Shown piece by piece: positions 11,901 to 23,226 of a DNA stretch of 64,000 nucleotides. Below the pieces are notes generated by a model, which saw only the letters and a program-made list of their open reading frames with translations, was not told where the DNA came from and made no database searches. The translations under genes and the position numbers were made by a program. Position 1 is the stretch's first letter. Each line of letters opens with the position of its first letter. Source of the stretch: Laetiporus sulphureus 93-53 (Eukaryota > Basidiomycota > Agaricomycetes > Polyporales > Laetiporaceae); assembly GCF_001632365.1 (NCBI RefSeq), contig NW_024468550.1, positions 62,001 to 126,000 of the forward strand, read 5' to 3'.

Positions 11901-13347
11901 TCAGAACTTCTTCCTCCACAGCACCTCCGCCTCGACCTTGACGCCCGCATACATGTCCTCCGTCTTCTTCACCGGCTTCCACCCAATCGACCGACCGCGA
12001 TCCGCCCGGCAGCGCGACGTGCTCCCAAACAACCACCCATTAGCCTACCAGGCGACAACCACGATAAGCATTTGCGATCAGCAACAGCAGCACAATCGTA
12101 CCTCGGCGCGGAAATACTTGGGCAGTTCCTCCTCCGTGAATGATGATATCTCATCGTTCTCGATAGCTCCGAGCTCCACCAACGCAGTAACGACCGCCTT
12201 GGTCAAGTCATACCAGCAATACTCTCCATTCTCCGCGAAATAGAAACCTTCCCAGCCATGCCCGACATGTTCAGGGTCGCGCCGGATCGCGTCAAACAAC
12301 ACGACATACAGGTCCGCCACTGCGCGGGCGGATAGCTTCATCAGACGATTACAGCGAAAGAGCTCCGCTCGACGCACCGTCATCGATGTCCACGTCGGGC
12401 CACACCGACTTGCCAAGCCCGACGACCCCGCCTTGCTTCCGCTGGATCGCTGCGAGGATCATCCAGGGAATCGCAATCGAGTACGGATTGGAGATGCCCG
12501 CCTCGACGAGAGCGTGGTTCGCGACACCGTGGATTTGGGACGGGAATACGATGTGCGTCCGAGCGTATTCTACGAAAAGCATCCTGTGAGAGGACGCGCT
12601 AAAGTTATGTGGGACTACACAAGGTACCCTGCTGGTCGGCCGCAATGACGGCGAGATCGACCTTGCGATGAATAGCGGTCTCCGGGATCGCCTTCAACTG
12701 CTCGACGTCCAGGTCTGAATAAACCTTGTCCGCAACGTACATCCCCCTCGTATCCTCGCTTAGGACGCCTGCAAACACTAAGCGTCCCCTCTCGGTGCAT
12801 CAGCAAAGGTGCTCACCTGTGCCCGACTAGACACACGCATTCACGCGCTCAACCAGGAATCTCGCCTCTCAGATGTACGATACTCACGGTATGAATCAAA
12901 ATTGGCAAATCTCCGAGCGACTCATGCCTCTTCTTCAGCCCCCGCAGGATCGCCTGCATCGCGGGCAGATAGTCTGAATCTGCCTGCAACACCATGCACA
13001 TGAACGTCAATCCGGACCCAGAACGAACCACCACGACTTACACAAGAGAACACGACATCCGCTTGCTCCGACAACGCCTCAAGCTTGTCAAAGTCATCGA
13101 GCGACCCCACCACGCTCCTAACCCCGAACGCCTCGAGCTTCCTCGCCTTCTCCGGAGAGCGCACGAGCGCAGTGATGTCGAACGTCCCCACGTCGGGGTG
13201 CCGCAGCAAATGCGCTAGCACAGTCCCACTGATGTAGCCTGAACAAACAGATCGACACCATTTACGAGTTGCAATATAGAAAGCACCCGAGTTCGCAAAC
13301 GCACCCGCCGCACCAGTCAAAAAGATACTCGTCTTGGAGGCCGCCAT
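11901..13347 (-). CDS. NAD(P)-binding Rossmann-fold oxidoreductase (NmrA/epimerase-like), copy 1
   Basis: Eight exons join in phase: 13347-13305, 13238-13042, 12983-12888, 12826-12817 (a 10-nt micro-exon), 12768-12628, 12569-12378, 12319-12102 and 12044-11901. They encode 346 residues. The N-terminus has the dinucleotide loop TGAAGYISGTVL (GxxGxxG) after a hydrophobic beta strand, then a classic second strand and helix (FDITALVRSPEKARKLEAFG). Further recognisable blocks are IHTSGTG (made across the micro-exon), ADQQEYARTHIVFPS, and HGWEGFYFAENGEY. This is an atypical short-chain dehydrogenase/NmrA-like protein of a type common in Agaricomycetes, cytosolic, substrate unknown. It is 664 nt downstream-adjacent to a same-strand paralogue with the same exon plan. 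The two are a tandem duplication. Confidence 0.85.
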
Positions 13348-14011
13348 GCTTCGCCCAGCTGTACGTGAGTTGGAATGGCAATGGAGTCTTCGAGTACATT
13401 CTTTGCTTCTTTATACGCTGCAAACCAGCAGGGGGATACTTACAGCGTACAGTAAGCCACTTCTCCGATCTTGGCCGGGGATTGATCATCCGTTGACGTT
13501 TTTGAGTCTTGACTAAGAGTCTAGTGCATCTGATGGTCGGGCAACAAGCTTTGGAAAGAGTGCTCGCGTTGTCTTATGTGCGACATTCCGCGATGAGGCC
13601 TGAGGCCTGAGGGCTTGAGTGTTCGCTGGGGAGAGCTACTGAAGAGACGGAGTCGATCGATGGCCAAAATAGTGTTACTTTGTCGGTGACGACAAGGGCA
13701 CATGACATTGTAGATCACATATGACGTCATCAACTTCGTCCGCGTCCGCTTCCAGCGTTTAACGTAGCACTACAATATTCTGCTTCATGCTTACTGATTA
13801 AGCCTTGATCATGGGCATGAAAAAGTAAGTAGTTCACAGCAAAAGCAAGGCCAGCACGATGATCGTGGTATCAGCTGGCATGTAGCACGGTCATGAATCC
13901 ACAACATATTGCGACGCAAAAATAGCACCGCATTCTGTCCGCCGTGATTCTCCACTTACTGTTGTACATGATCGAATTCTTCCTCAGCGATTCTGTGCCA
14001 TACGAACCCCA
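13348..14011. other. Intergenic between tandem oxidoreductase genes
   Basis: Promoter of copy 1 and 3' flank of copy 2. No gene-like structure was seen. The sequence atgacgtcat near 13721 is a perfect CRE/bZIP-type palindrome, about 375 nt upstream of the copy 1 ATG. Confidence 0.5.
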
Positions 14012-15501
14012 TCACGAAGTGGACAGCTTCAGACCACCCTCCTCCTGCGCCTCCTTCCACAGCGACTGCACCTCCGGCTTGATGCTCGCGATCATGTCCT
14101 TCGTCGTCTTCCTCGGCTTCCACCCAATCGAGCGCCCGCGGTCCGCGGTGCAGCGCACGTTGCTCCCATAGTACAATCCAATTGCCTGACATCCAGATAC
14201 ACGTTGAACAATAGCACCGGACTGGCGATTTAGGGTGAGACGCACCTCTGAGCCCCAGAACTTGACCAGCTCCTCCGTGGTGAACGTCGTCGGCTCGTCG
14301 CTCCCGCCGAGGCCGAGCTCGACGAACGCCACGGCAATCGCCTTGCTGATGTCGTACCACGAGTGCTCGCCATTTTCGCCAAAGTGGAAGCCCTCCCAGC
14401 CGTGCCCGAGCTCCGGGTCGCGCGTGACCGTATCGAAGATCGTGATGTACAGCTCCGCCACTGTATTGCTGTGTGAGCAAGGGCATGGAGAGAGGGAGGT
14501 AATGCACGCGCGCTTACGGTCATCGATGTGCACGTCAGGCCAGAGTGACTTGCCGAGGCCCACCATGCCGGCTTGCTTCCGCTCAATCGAGACGCGGATG
14601 ATGTTGGGGATTTGGATCGAGTGTGGGTTCGAGATGCCCGCCTGTGCGAGGGGGTGGGTGGCAATGCCATAGATGGTGGACGGGAGCACGATGTACGTCT
14701 TTGTATATCCTGCAACGCTGTCAGAGAACACATCAGGGTGTGATGAGACGATGACTGCTACCTTGTTGGTCAGCGGCGACAACTGTGAGGTCAACATTGC
14801 GATGAAAAGCGGTCTCCGGGATGGACTTGATCTGCTCTACGTTCGTGTCTGAGTAGGACGTCTCCGACGCATACATTCCTTTGGTCCCTTCAGCGATTTC
14901 ACCTATGGCACATGTTCAGCCGTGACACTGTCACACATATAGCGTTGACAAGTAGATCCTGACCTGTACCAGACTATTTGAATGCAGCAACACCCTATGA
15001 GATGCAGAGGCTGAAGGTAATAGGTGATAACTCACCGTATGAATCAAAATAGGCAGATCGCCGACAGACGCATGTCTCTTTCTCTGTCCTTGCAATATCG
15101 CTTGAATAGCAGGCAAGTTATCCGCGTCCGCCTAAAGCACCAAGCGACCCGGTCAATGTACGAGCTCCAGACACTCGAAGCCCAACGAAAGCGCATCCAC
15201 TCACGCAAGAAAAGACAACGTGCGACTGCTCCGCCAGCGACTCGAGCTTGTCCAGATCGTCATGCGTCCCCACCACCGCCTTCACCCCAAAGGTCTCGAG
15301 CTTCTTGGCCTTGTTCGCATCGCGCGTCAGGACCGTGATATCGAACGTCTCTGCACTCGGGTGCTTCAGCAGACGGGCGAGCACAGCGCCACCGATATAG
15401 CCTGAATGAACAAAGTTGTCGACAATTTGATCGTCCAGCAGTACGGAACCACGCGTACCTGTTGCTCCAGTCAGGAAGATCGCCGTCTTAGAGGTCGCCA
15501 T
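14012..15501 (-). CDS. NAD(P)-binding Rossmann-fold oxidoreductase (NmrA/epimerase-like), copy 2
   Basis: Eight exons are 15501-15459, 15401-15205, 15131-15036, 14973-14964 (10-nt micro-exon), 14902-14762, 14709-14518, 14460-14246 and 14185-14012. They encode 355 residues. Exons 1-6 have exactly the same lengths as in copy 1; exon 7 is 3 nt shorter and exon 8 is 30 nt longer. The nucleotide-binding loop is TGATGYIGGAVL. Other shared blocks are IHTSGTG, ADQQGYTKTYIVLPSTIYGI, and CTADRGRSIGWKP. It keeps a more canonical GYTKTYIVLP where copy 1 has EYARTHIVFP. Same predicted fold and unknown substrate as copy 1. It is probably the less altered member of the pair. Confidence 0.87.
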
Positions 15502-16179
15502 GCTTTGTAGGGTATCAAGCGCAGAGGCAATTGAATCGCTACGCCTTTATAGAGTTCTTTGTGGGGTAAAGCGCTTCCAGCAAATAGTTGTACAGTCAGC
15601 TTTCTCGGGCATTCACGAACGCCCTTAGCTGGCTGCAGATGGTATTTGGCGTGATGCCGAGAAGAGTGGCGTCTTCGGACTGACTAATGACCTCAAAGAT
15701 AGACGCGAACGATAAGTCAATGCATGCAGATCGCGCAGGCTCTGGAGACGAGAGTCCGGAATGTGCAGTGTGGCCCTCAGATGCACCGTCAGGGGGTCGC
15801 CATGTTTGAGGAGGTCGCTTCGCTTGTTGCCGAGCTCTCACATTCACTACGGAAGCACACAAAGACGCTAGTACTTATTCCAAGAAGCTTTATTGACGTG
15901 TAAAGAAGACAGAGAATTCTCATAGCAAGGCACAATATGACGAATTTGAAAGATCAGGGAGTGAGATCATGATGAGAATTAGTATCCCAAGAGCCAGTGG
16001 CATTCGCAGTAGTAGAGCAATCGTGTATACCCAATCATATGCTCAAGGCGTCAGTAGCGAGAAACAAACATATAAGAAGACCGAAAGAGAAACAAGGGAC
16101 CATACGGGGTGTCACGCTATAGCACTAGCGCGGCGTTGATCAGTAGACCACTAACACCAACTTGTAGTGCACGACGCAC
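15502..16179. other. Intergenic
   Basis: Promoter of oxidoreductase copy 2, and 3' flank of the hypothetical gene on the right. A 89-codon open stretch on the minus strand (15596-15862) has no splice or family support. Confidence 0.4.
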
Positions 16180-16897
16180 TCAACAATCCATACACACAGC
16201 TTGCAAATGGAAGAGGCTCTTCGGCAGCGGATCCTTGTGCCACTTCGCAGGCACCGCCCCGAACGCATTCATCAAGGCCGCATACTGCATCTTCGACGGT
16301 CTCCGCCGGAAATAGCGCTTGCTCGCCGTCGCGCATATCCCGAACACAGTCACGAACGGCACCTTCGGGTCGAAGGGGTCCTCGGGGACGCGGCTCCCTC
16401 GCGGGAGCACCGTCGCCCAGAAAAAGTGTTCGTAGCAGAAGATCCGTTTGAGCAGCAGGAGCATGAGTCCGTGTGTGTCCAGCAGAGCCTTTTCGTGCTT
16501 GTAGATGAACACGTCGATGTAGTGAGGGAGCCGCTTGATGTAGCTTCTGACGGTAGCATCGGAAACTTCCCAGCCGAGGACGTAGTGGCATGGATGCGAA
16601 CGGAACCCCTTCGGCAGGCGGGGATAACGTATTGCCTGCCCGCGCTTTATGCGGTGCACGAGAGACGACTGTGGCCTGCTTTTGGCGCGGTCTACATCCA
16701 TCGCAACATCACCGCGCGCAGGCTTTGAAGGCTTCTCAGAGTCGCCGATGGCCAATTCTTGAGACGCATTCTTCTTCTGCTCTCGGACCTGCAGAATTGT
16801 CATCAATAGTGCGCATCTTGCTGCCAGCTTGGCGACGAGCGCAAATACATACCTCTAACTTCTCAAACACCTCCCTTAGCGACTCTAATTCACCCAT
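16180..16897 (-). CDS. Hypothetical protein, two visible exons
   Basis: Exons 16897-16853 and 16788-16180 join across a 64-nt intron (GTATGT...TCTGCAG) in phase 0, giving 217 residues from the ATG at 16897. The start is not certain. The same frame stays open upstream to about 16998 (TAWTFEYEAIYMGELE), so another exon may precede it. The protein is basic, with a helical N-terminus (LESLREVFEKLE) and several aromatic-rich segments (YIDVFIYKHEKALLDTHG, IFCYEHFFWATVLPRG). It ends CMDC. No domain is recognised. A nuclear or cytosolic role cannot be told from sequence. Confidence 0.5.
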
Positions 16898-17889
16898 ATA
16901 GATCGCTTCGTACTCGAATGTCCAAGCTGTGTGGCGAGGATGGTGGTAGTTACGCGGCGACTGAAGCGCGTTCAAGTACGCGTCGGTCCTTAAATAGGCC
17001 GCTCGGACTCACATGATAATATGGCCCGCCAGTGGCTCAGCGCTCAGACGGAATGATCCGATGTCACTTGTTGGTCCAACACCACCAACCCGACCTCATG
17101 AAGGCACCATAGAAATTATGCGGCTTCATTCTCTAACGTCCAAGCATCTTACGTCCTGACGACTGCATAAGAATTAGTCAACAATGTTGCAACATAACGT
17201 TTCCTTATCAGGAACATAACCTGAGGTGGACCCACAAACTGAAATTCTCATAATCGTTCAAGTGCCATGATCATGCGCGTGGAATGAGACTCGTAGAATA
17301 CATAATTGGGAAAGTTGAAGTGGCCAGACCCTTCGAAATCATCAAAGCAGCAGATGTCCCAGAAATCGTTGCTCAATCGTTGCACGGCTAGCGCCACCAA
17401 CGCGTTTCATATGATCACGTGGACGCGTCCGAATCTGCAGTGTGGGCCACTGGCGCCCGGGGCCCTATCCGAGAAGATGGCAAGCAACTGTTGCTTTAAT
17501 TAACTTGGCAATGCATGTAGAGCTGGAAGTCGAGGAGCTGCGCAAGGTGGCGAACAGTGCACATTAAGTGAACGGCGCAGCCGTTCTGTTCGCGGACACG
17601 CCTCCGCTCGGGAAGTGGTCATCTCGGCGGACGCCTGAAAGCATGCTGTCTGCAATCTGTGGAAATTATTGATATAAGCTGTTTCACATAAAAAAACTGT
17701 CCCAATCGACAATGCAAGCCTTCATTACATCTCTGAATTGTGGGACAAGGCCCTCGGCTCGTGCGCAGGCAGAAGATGGAATCTACGAAACATCTATAGC
17801 CTAAGCGCGTAGGAAGCAAAGTCCGAAAGAATGATGTACATGGAAGGTATTGCCAAGGAGAAAAGCTAGATGAACTGAGCCCTGCCACA
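16898..17889. other. Intergenic
   Basis: May contain the missing first exon of the gene at 16180-16897. A composite CACGTG-GACGCGTC element lies at 17416-17428. Nothing else can be supported. Confidence 0.4.
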
Positions 17890-19149
17890 TCACCACCGCG
17901 AACACCAGGACGGTATCGTGCGGTGACCTAAGCCCATAACCTCATCGCAACCGTTCAGCCACATCAAACAGAATCTGCCCCGTCCCGCCTGCACCCTGAC
18001 CAAGCCTTGCAAGAGCGCTCCGACGAACTCTGCCAGCCATGGCGCTGGTATAAGAAGATCGCAGGCTATCCATACGGCGAAGATTAACTGCGGGTGGGTA
18101 TCCACAATTCGCGCCAGGGCGGCATCAAGCTGCTCACAAGGCATACTTGTGATATCCGACTCGCTTGTCGTAACCAACTTGATGTCGATCGATTGCAGCC
18201 TGGCATGCATTGGCTGGATATCGGCAAGGATTGAGAGCAGACTCGTCCAGCCATTGGAGAACGCCCCTGAGCCAGGGGCGCGATGACACCCTACATCGGA
18301 CACATAGACCGAGACCAGATTCGGATTGTGCATCAGCGCTGCTTGTTGGCCATCTGGTGAACGGGAGAATGCCGCGGGTGGCAAATTGAGGACGAGATGC
18401 TCCAGACATTCACCAGATGCACGCAACAGGCCTTGAACGTCGCCCGTCCTGAGAAATTTGACCGAGGCCGGAATTTCGCGCACGGTAATCGCCAATCGAC
18501 GCATGCGCAGCTTCAGGCCACCCTGCAGCAGCCAGCTGAGTAGGGGGTCTGGCGCATGGACACCGCATTGGAAAGTCTCGATCGCTATCGATCCCGGGAT
18601 GACCACTGGAGGATGAGTGTGCGAACCATCGCACTCTGAGACTCGTCTTATCTGGAGCTTCAGGGAGGAGAGCGAGGGGCATGCGCAGATGAATCGCTGC
18701 AGGCTTACGACGTCGTCGACGATCCTGATGTGCAAGTGAAGAGCCTTCACCATGGGCAGTATCGGCCACCTTATAGTCTTCGCAGAAAAGTAAGAATCGT
18801 TCCATATGGTTCCTCGGAGGGTGAGCTCTTCTAGCCGGCCGAAAGATGCGAGCGTTTGAGGCACGAAGGCGGGAATCGCGAAACGGTCGTCCCATCCAAA
18901 GTCCAACGTGCGGACGCAGAGCGCCACCGCGTCCCTCGAGTGAAGCATCACATCCTCAAAGGCGACGAGCTCCAGGTCGTTGACGATACGGATGAAATGA
19001 AAAAGATGTTTCCGCGTCGTGGGGAGCCATTCTCGCGTGACGCGGCTGCAGACCTTGAGGGTCTTGCGGTCGTCCCATAGGTGATCGAGTATGTAGTCGC
19101 ATATTTCGAAGGGCAGACGTGGCGATGGGAGACCCAGATAGTCGCCCAT
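17890..19149 (-). CDS. F-box protein, intronless
   Basis: A single exon encodes 419 residues starting MGDYLGLPSPRLPFEICDYI. Residues about 11-55 match the basidiomycete F-box pattern: LP-x-EICDYILDHL, then L-x-VCSRVTREWLPTTRKHLF. The rest contains loosely repeated hydrophobic strands typical of divergent LRR tails (GRLEELTLRGT, PMVKALHLHIRI, PSLSSLKLQIRRV, LEHLVLNLP). The expected role is an SCF substrate adaptor; the target is unknown. Lack of introns contrasts with its neighbours and could reflect retroposition or simple intron loss. It is not linked to its flanking genes in function. Confidence 0.75.
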   Translation of the reverse strand: MGDYLGLPSPRLPFEICDYILDHLWDDRKTLKVCSRVTREWLPTTRKHLFHFIRIVNDLELVAFEDVMLHSRDAVALCVRTLDFGWDDRFAIPAFVPQTLASFGRLEELTLRGTIWNDSYFSAKTIRWPILPMVKALHLHIRIVDDVVSLQRFICACPSLSSLKLQIRRVSECDGSHTHPPVVIPGSIAIETFQCGVHAPDPLLSWLLQGGLKLRMRRLAITVREIPASVKFLRTGDVQGLLRASGECLEHLVLNLPPAAFSRSPDGQQAALMHNPNLVSVYVSDVGCHRAPGSGAFSNGWTSLLSILADIQPMHARLQSIDIKLVTTSESDITSMPCEQLDAALARIVDTHPQLIFAVWIACDLLIPAPWLAEFVGALLQGLVRVQAGRGRFCLMWLNGCDEVMGLGHRTIPSWCSRW

Positions 19150-19527
19150 ATCGGCGATGAAGACCTGTGTTGAGCGTGCTGGAGTGAGCAGACAGAAATG
19201 TCAGTACTGAGTACACAGACACTGAAGCATCTTCAACACTAACGGACAACCGCTCTCACACGCGACTGTTCGACAAGCCTCAGGTGCGGCAGGTCTCTAG
19301 GTCACTGAGAACGTGCGGGAGCTGTGTTGAAGAGGCGGACATCAAATCTATTGTATCCCGTCGCAGTCTCACTTACTTGCACTGATTGGCGCCCGGGGAC
19401 GTTTAACAATATCACCTTACAAAAATGACTTGTGGCTCATTTAAACCTTATTTTCGCAGTGCATAAGTTGACGTCGGGCGCTTATTCACGCTGGGCCGAG
19501 GTCGCCTCTCGCGCTCTCTCACACGAG
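19150..19527. other. Intergenic between divergent genes
   Basis: Upstream flank of the intronless F-box gene (minus) and of a poorly resolved gene (plus). No distinct element was seen. Confidence 0.4.
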
Positions 19528-20674
19528 ATGACCACCGTATGGCACGAGTCGTTCGCGGCCTCCGCAGCGCATCTCTCCCAAGAGACTGCAAGCGGCGACG
19601 GCGATGTGAACGCGTTCTTCGTGCACGCGCACTTTATTGTCGAACGTGCACGAGAAAAGCTCCTGTGGAGCTGGTCCCTCGGACGGGTCGGCGCCCTCAA
19701 TGGAACCTGGGGCGAAGCAGAGGCTCGGCGCGCTTGGGGTAAAATTGGTGGCGCCTGGGGGGGAGCGAATTGCTCGTCGAGACCAGCCACCTGGATACGC
19801 TCACAAGGGATGGGGTCGAGAGGTCCTGAAGGCGAGCGGATATCCGCTTCCGAGCTTGACTTCATATTCATCTTGTATGTACATTTCTGGTTGGTTGAAG
19901 GGTTTTCCTCTACTAACAAGACCCCATAGCATCTCTCGACGGTTGCGCATACGCTGGTCTAGGTGCCTATGGTCGGCCAACTTGGGTGTCATTTGCCCCG
20001 GAGATCAATGAGGCCACGGTCCAGGTGCAGGATATTCTACGAGAAGTGCTTCGCGATGAAGCATCTGGAGTCTGAAGGCGAACACCCACCCGGAAGCGAG
20101 ATCTTTGCGGATATCGCGTTCCGCAATGAGGCTTGTGGAGACTGTGGTATGCGTCTTTCCTGCCCCTTATTTGGAGGCACCTCAGTGGTTATGGCGCTAA
20201 CAAAAACAAGCGGCAGCCATGGCTTGTCGGCTTTCCTTCCTGCTCCCGATCACGTCCTTCCACCAGTGGGCACTGAGGATGGCGACCGAGAAGTGCCCCA
20301 TCTCCCTCTACTCGCGTACTTCTCCCTAAATGCCGTTACGGGCATGAAGCTAGAGCTGAATGTAAGACAGTGGGTGATGCAGCTCCTACAGCGCTACCAC
20401 TATGTGATAGGTACGTGCCAGCGCTCGGATATCACAGTTACGTTGATTGATGTGGGCTGTCTAACGTGATCCAGGTCGTGCACCGTCACTCTTCGAACGC
20501 GTCTCGAGCGCCCAAGGCGCGGCGCAAGTCGTCGCATATATCGAACGAATGCCCAACGCAGCTCTGCTTTACATCAATGACAATGCCGCGAAGCAGAGCC
20601 TGACTACCCAGCTGACACCGGTGCTGGAAACATGGTTTGATAGACGCTGGAAGACGCTTTCCGCTCGGGAATAG
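19528..20674 (+). CDS. Unresolved multi-exon gene of unknown function
   Basis: Coding-like stretches alternate with likely introns. The ATG at 19528 opens a frame containing TVWHESFAASAAHLSQ and EAEARRAWG. A well-formed intron follows near 19875-19929 (GTATGT, branch-like ctaac, CCATAG). Next come GRPTWVSFAPEINEAT or, in another frame, CRIFYEKCFAMKHLE with EIFADIAFRNEACGDC. The last exon ends FDRRWKTLSARE at a TAG at 20674. I could not find donor and acceptor phases that join the exon ending at 20146 to the block GLSAFLPAPDHVLPP. Either an exon boundary is wrong or the gene is broken. The closing segment NAALLYINDNA with FDRRW weakly recalls the end of Stealth-type phosphotransferases, but not enough to name it. 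Confidence 0.35.
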
Positions 20675-21290
20675 CGGTGACAAGGGTCGAGCATTCCTCT
20701 CATTCGGGCTGATGTAAGTTCGTGGGGCTTTCTGGGCTGCCTCCAATCAACGTTGCCATCTGGGTTGATTGTTGTCTGTAAAATGTTCCATTGTCATAGC
20801 CTTGTGCTATGTCCCATCTGACTCGTAGTTCCTGCTGATAGTACCCAGACACAGATTTCTACAACCCATGCCGAGCTACATGCATTCCATCAAATTCCTG
20901 ACACCTGTTTAGGTGGATGGATTACGGGTTACGATTAGAACTAATTTCGCATGTCTTTCACTTCCGAGTACTGTGATCGCATCTTCGTCGACACCGGGAT
21001 GACCCTCATTCGTCCTTGGCTTAGCCTTTGAACTGATTGTTCATCACTTTTCCTGACTACCTCCAGGCTGTCGTTCCGAACATGTCATTTGTTATGAAAA
21101 ATCATGCGATGCTGTGCGATTGTGGGTAGCGTGCGATGTAAAAGGGAATGTTGTCATCAACGCGCCCAACTTACTTCCAGTGTACGGCTGCGCTGCGACT
21201 TTAGTCTCTGGGTCACTCGGATTTCTCACTACTTCGGCTATTCTGCCGCGTCTGGGCCTGTGCAGTAGTCAATTGCGACGTCTTGCTCCC
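20675..21290. other. Intergenic between co-oriented genes
   Basis: 3' flank of the unresolved gene and promoter of the Ser-rich gene at 21291. The frame upstream of that ATG stays open for about 59 codons but begins without an ATG. No element is recognised. Confidence 0.4.
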
Positions 21291-23226
21291 ATGTCCTTTC
21301 ATCCCGAGTCTGCGGAGCATTTCCGCAAGCCGAGCATTCAGAACGCCATCTTCGGCAGTGCACGGCGCAGGCGGCCCAGCAATCCAAAGCCGGTGTCTGT
21401 CGAAGATACGCTGCAGGCAGTGAAGGGATCTGATGATGCTTCCCAGCACGAGGAACTGGAAGGACTTTCTTTGCGGCCGGGACCAGATCTTGAATCAAAC
21501 CTGTCGGTGACAGTTGGCGCATCGCGATCGAACGACGCAGCAGTGAAGGAGTCATCGGCAGTGCGAGCTGCTCGACGAGAACGAGGAGCAAGCGTACAAC
21601 GGCCCTCTAGCCCAGATGTAGGGACCATCCTCGCCAACACACCTCGCCCCAGGCGCAGGTCATATGCTGCCGCTCCCACAGCGTTCCGCACACCCCATCG
21701 CTCGAGCTCTGGTGTCGGCTGCCACAATGATCTGAAGGAAGCGGGCTCAGATACGGAGCGGGAGCTCGACGGCAGCGAGTCCGACTCGAGCATCGATCTG
21801 CACACGCCCCTCCCCCATCTCATGTTCCGCGATGGCTTGCTGTCTCCGCGCTCAAAGCTGCTTCCCAAGGGCCCCGGAATGACATCGTCGTTTCCATACC
21901 TCCTTGAGGAGGACGAGGAAGGCGACGCGCCCGACCGCTCGCTCAGCGTGCTCAGTGCGGCGTCCATGGCTGGGTCTATCACTACGAAGGCGGGCGTATT
22001 GTACAAAGACCCTCGGGATACTGTAAGACGGCGGATACGACACCGAGACGGAAGTCTCCTGCGCGCAGGGATGGGCTTGACGACGGGGCTCGGCTGGAGC
22101 GATAGGTGCGTTGCTTGATCGCTGCTTGCGCTGCGGCCAGCCTGACGTGGGCGATCGTGTCAGTGAGGATGAGGATGCGCCCTCGACGCTCACCCGGAAG
22201 CTGATACACACCTCGATCACACGCAAAACATCGCTGTCTGCAAGCAATTCACGGCCACTTTCAGAGGCCACGAGGGAATCCACGGTAGTCAGCCCGCCAC
22301 CTGCTGCAGGATCACATCCGAGCAAAGACCTGCCCAAGTCTGCATCCACGTCCAATTCGTCGCTATCCTCGTTACGGCCCAGCACTGCGGATAGCACGTC
22401 TTCGCTCGAATCGACGCCAACGCGAGTCAGAGCGCAATCCAGCATGTCGATATTCTCTACTGGGGCTTCCTCCATGCCTACCACACCCAGCTCTAGAGGT
22501 GTCGCTGGTGCACGTCGTGTGCAACGGCCTTTAAAGTCGACCGATATCCAGGCGATAATCTCGAGGCAGCGTGCTCTATCGTCCGCGAGCACCAGCTCCG
22601 TGCTGTCTACAGGATCAGTATCAGGTCTTCCCGGTCGTGCAAGCTATTATCAACGATCATTAACGTCCTTTACAGCCAATGGAGCGCGGCCACGGACCAT
22701 GTCGGCCGCATCCAGCGTAAGCTCCGTATCTACATATTCCTCAATGGGTGCATCAGGTTCGTCCACTCCCTCCGGAGGTAGCACGAGCACAACGTCAGGC
22801 ATGCCGCGGCCGCTCCGCCTTTCGCAGTCCATGGCGCTGCGGCAGAACATGGTCCGCTCACCGTCGGGCATCCCAAGCAAGACCGGCGTGCTGACGAATG
22901 GCCAGCACGCGCGCACGCTCTCGAGCGTGCCGTCCGTCCGCAACCTCTCGCAGCTCCCTAGCGCGGCGCCCATCCAAAGGGCCGACAGCAACGGCTCCTC
23001 CACGTCTACGACTTCCACGCCGACGACGCCGACGAACACACGTGCGACGCCTACTCCGCCCTCCTCTCCGCGAGTACGCCCGCTCGTTGCGGGCCCGAGG
23101 CCGAAGCCTCGGACAGGCACTGGGATGGTCTACCGCACGTCGAGCTATGCGAGTCTGCAGGCGGGTGCGATAAGGGTGCATAGTGTGTCCGTCTCTCCTG
23201 GTCCAGATGGTGGTGTCATGTTCTGA
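21291..23226 (+). CDS. Hypothetical Ser/Thr/Pro-rich protein
   Basis: Exons 21291-22105 and 22164-23226 join with phase 2 to give GLGWSD-SEDEDAPSTLTRKL, 625 residues. The start is the first ATG, MSFHPESAEHFRKP. A 35-nt alternative intron ending at 22140 is less likely because the 58-nt one restores an acidic cluster and normal length. The protein is mostly low complexity: acidic/Ser patches (residues about 215-235), then a long Ser/Thr-rich C-terminal half with many SP/TP sites and Arg-x-x-Ser contexts, suggesting heavy phosphorylation. No globular domain or membrane segment is seen. Such proteins often act as disordered scaffolds in polarity or septin biology. That is only a guess. Confidence 0.65.

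Noticed and set aside
11482..11950. Open frames on both strands near 11.5-11.9 kb
   Set aside because: Short, arginine/histidine-rich translations of a CG-rich regulatory-looking stretch; no splicing pattern.
22106..22140. A 35-nt intron in the Ser-rich gene at 21.3-23.2 kb
   Set aside because: Shorter than other introns here. The 58-nt alternative ending at 22163 keeps frame and gives a natural SDSEDEDAPS join.
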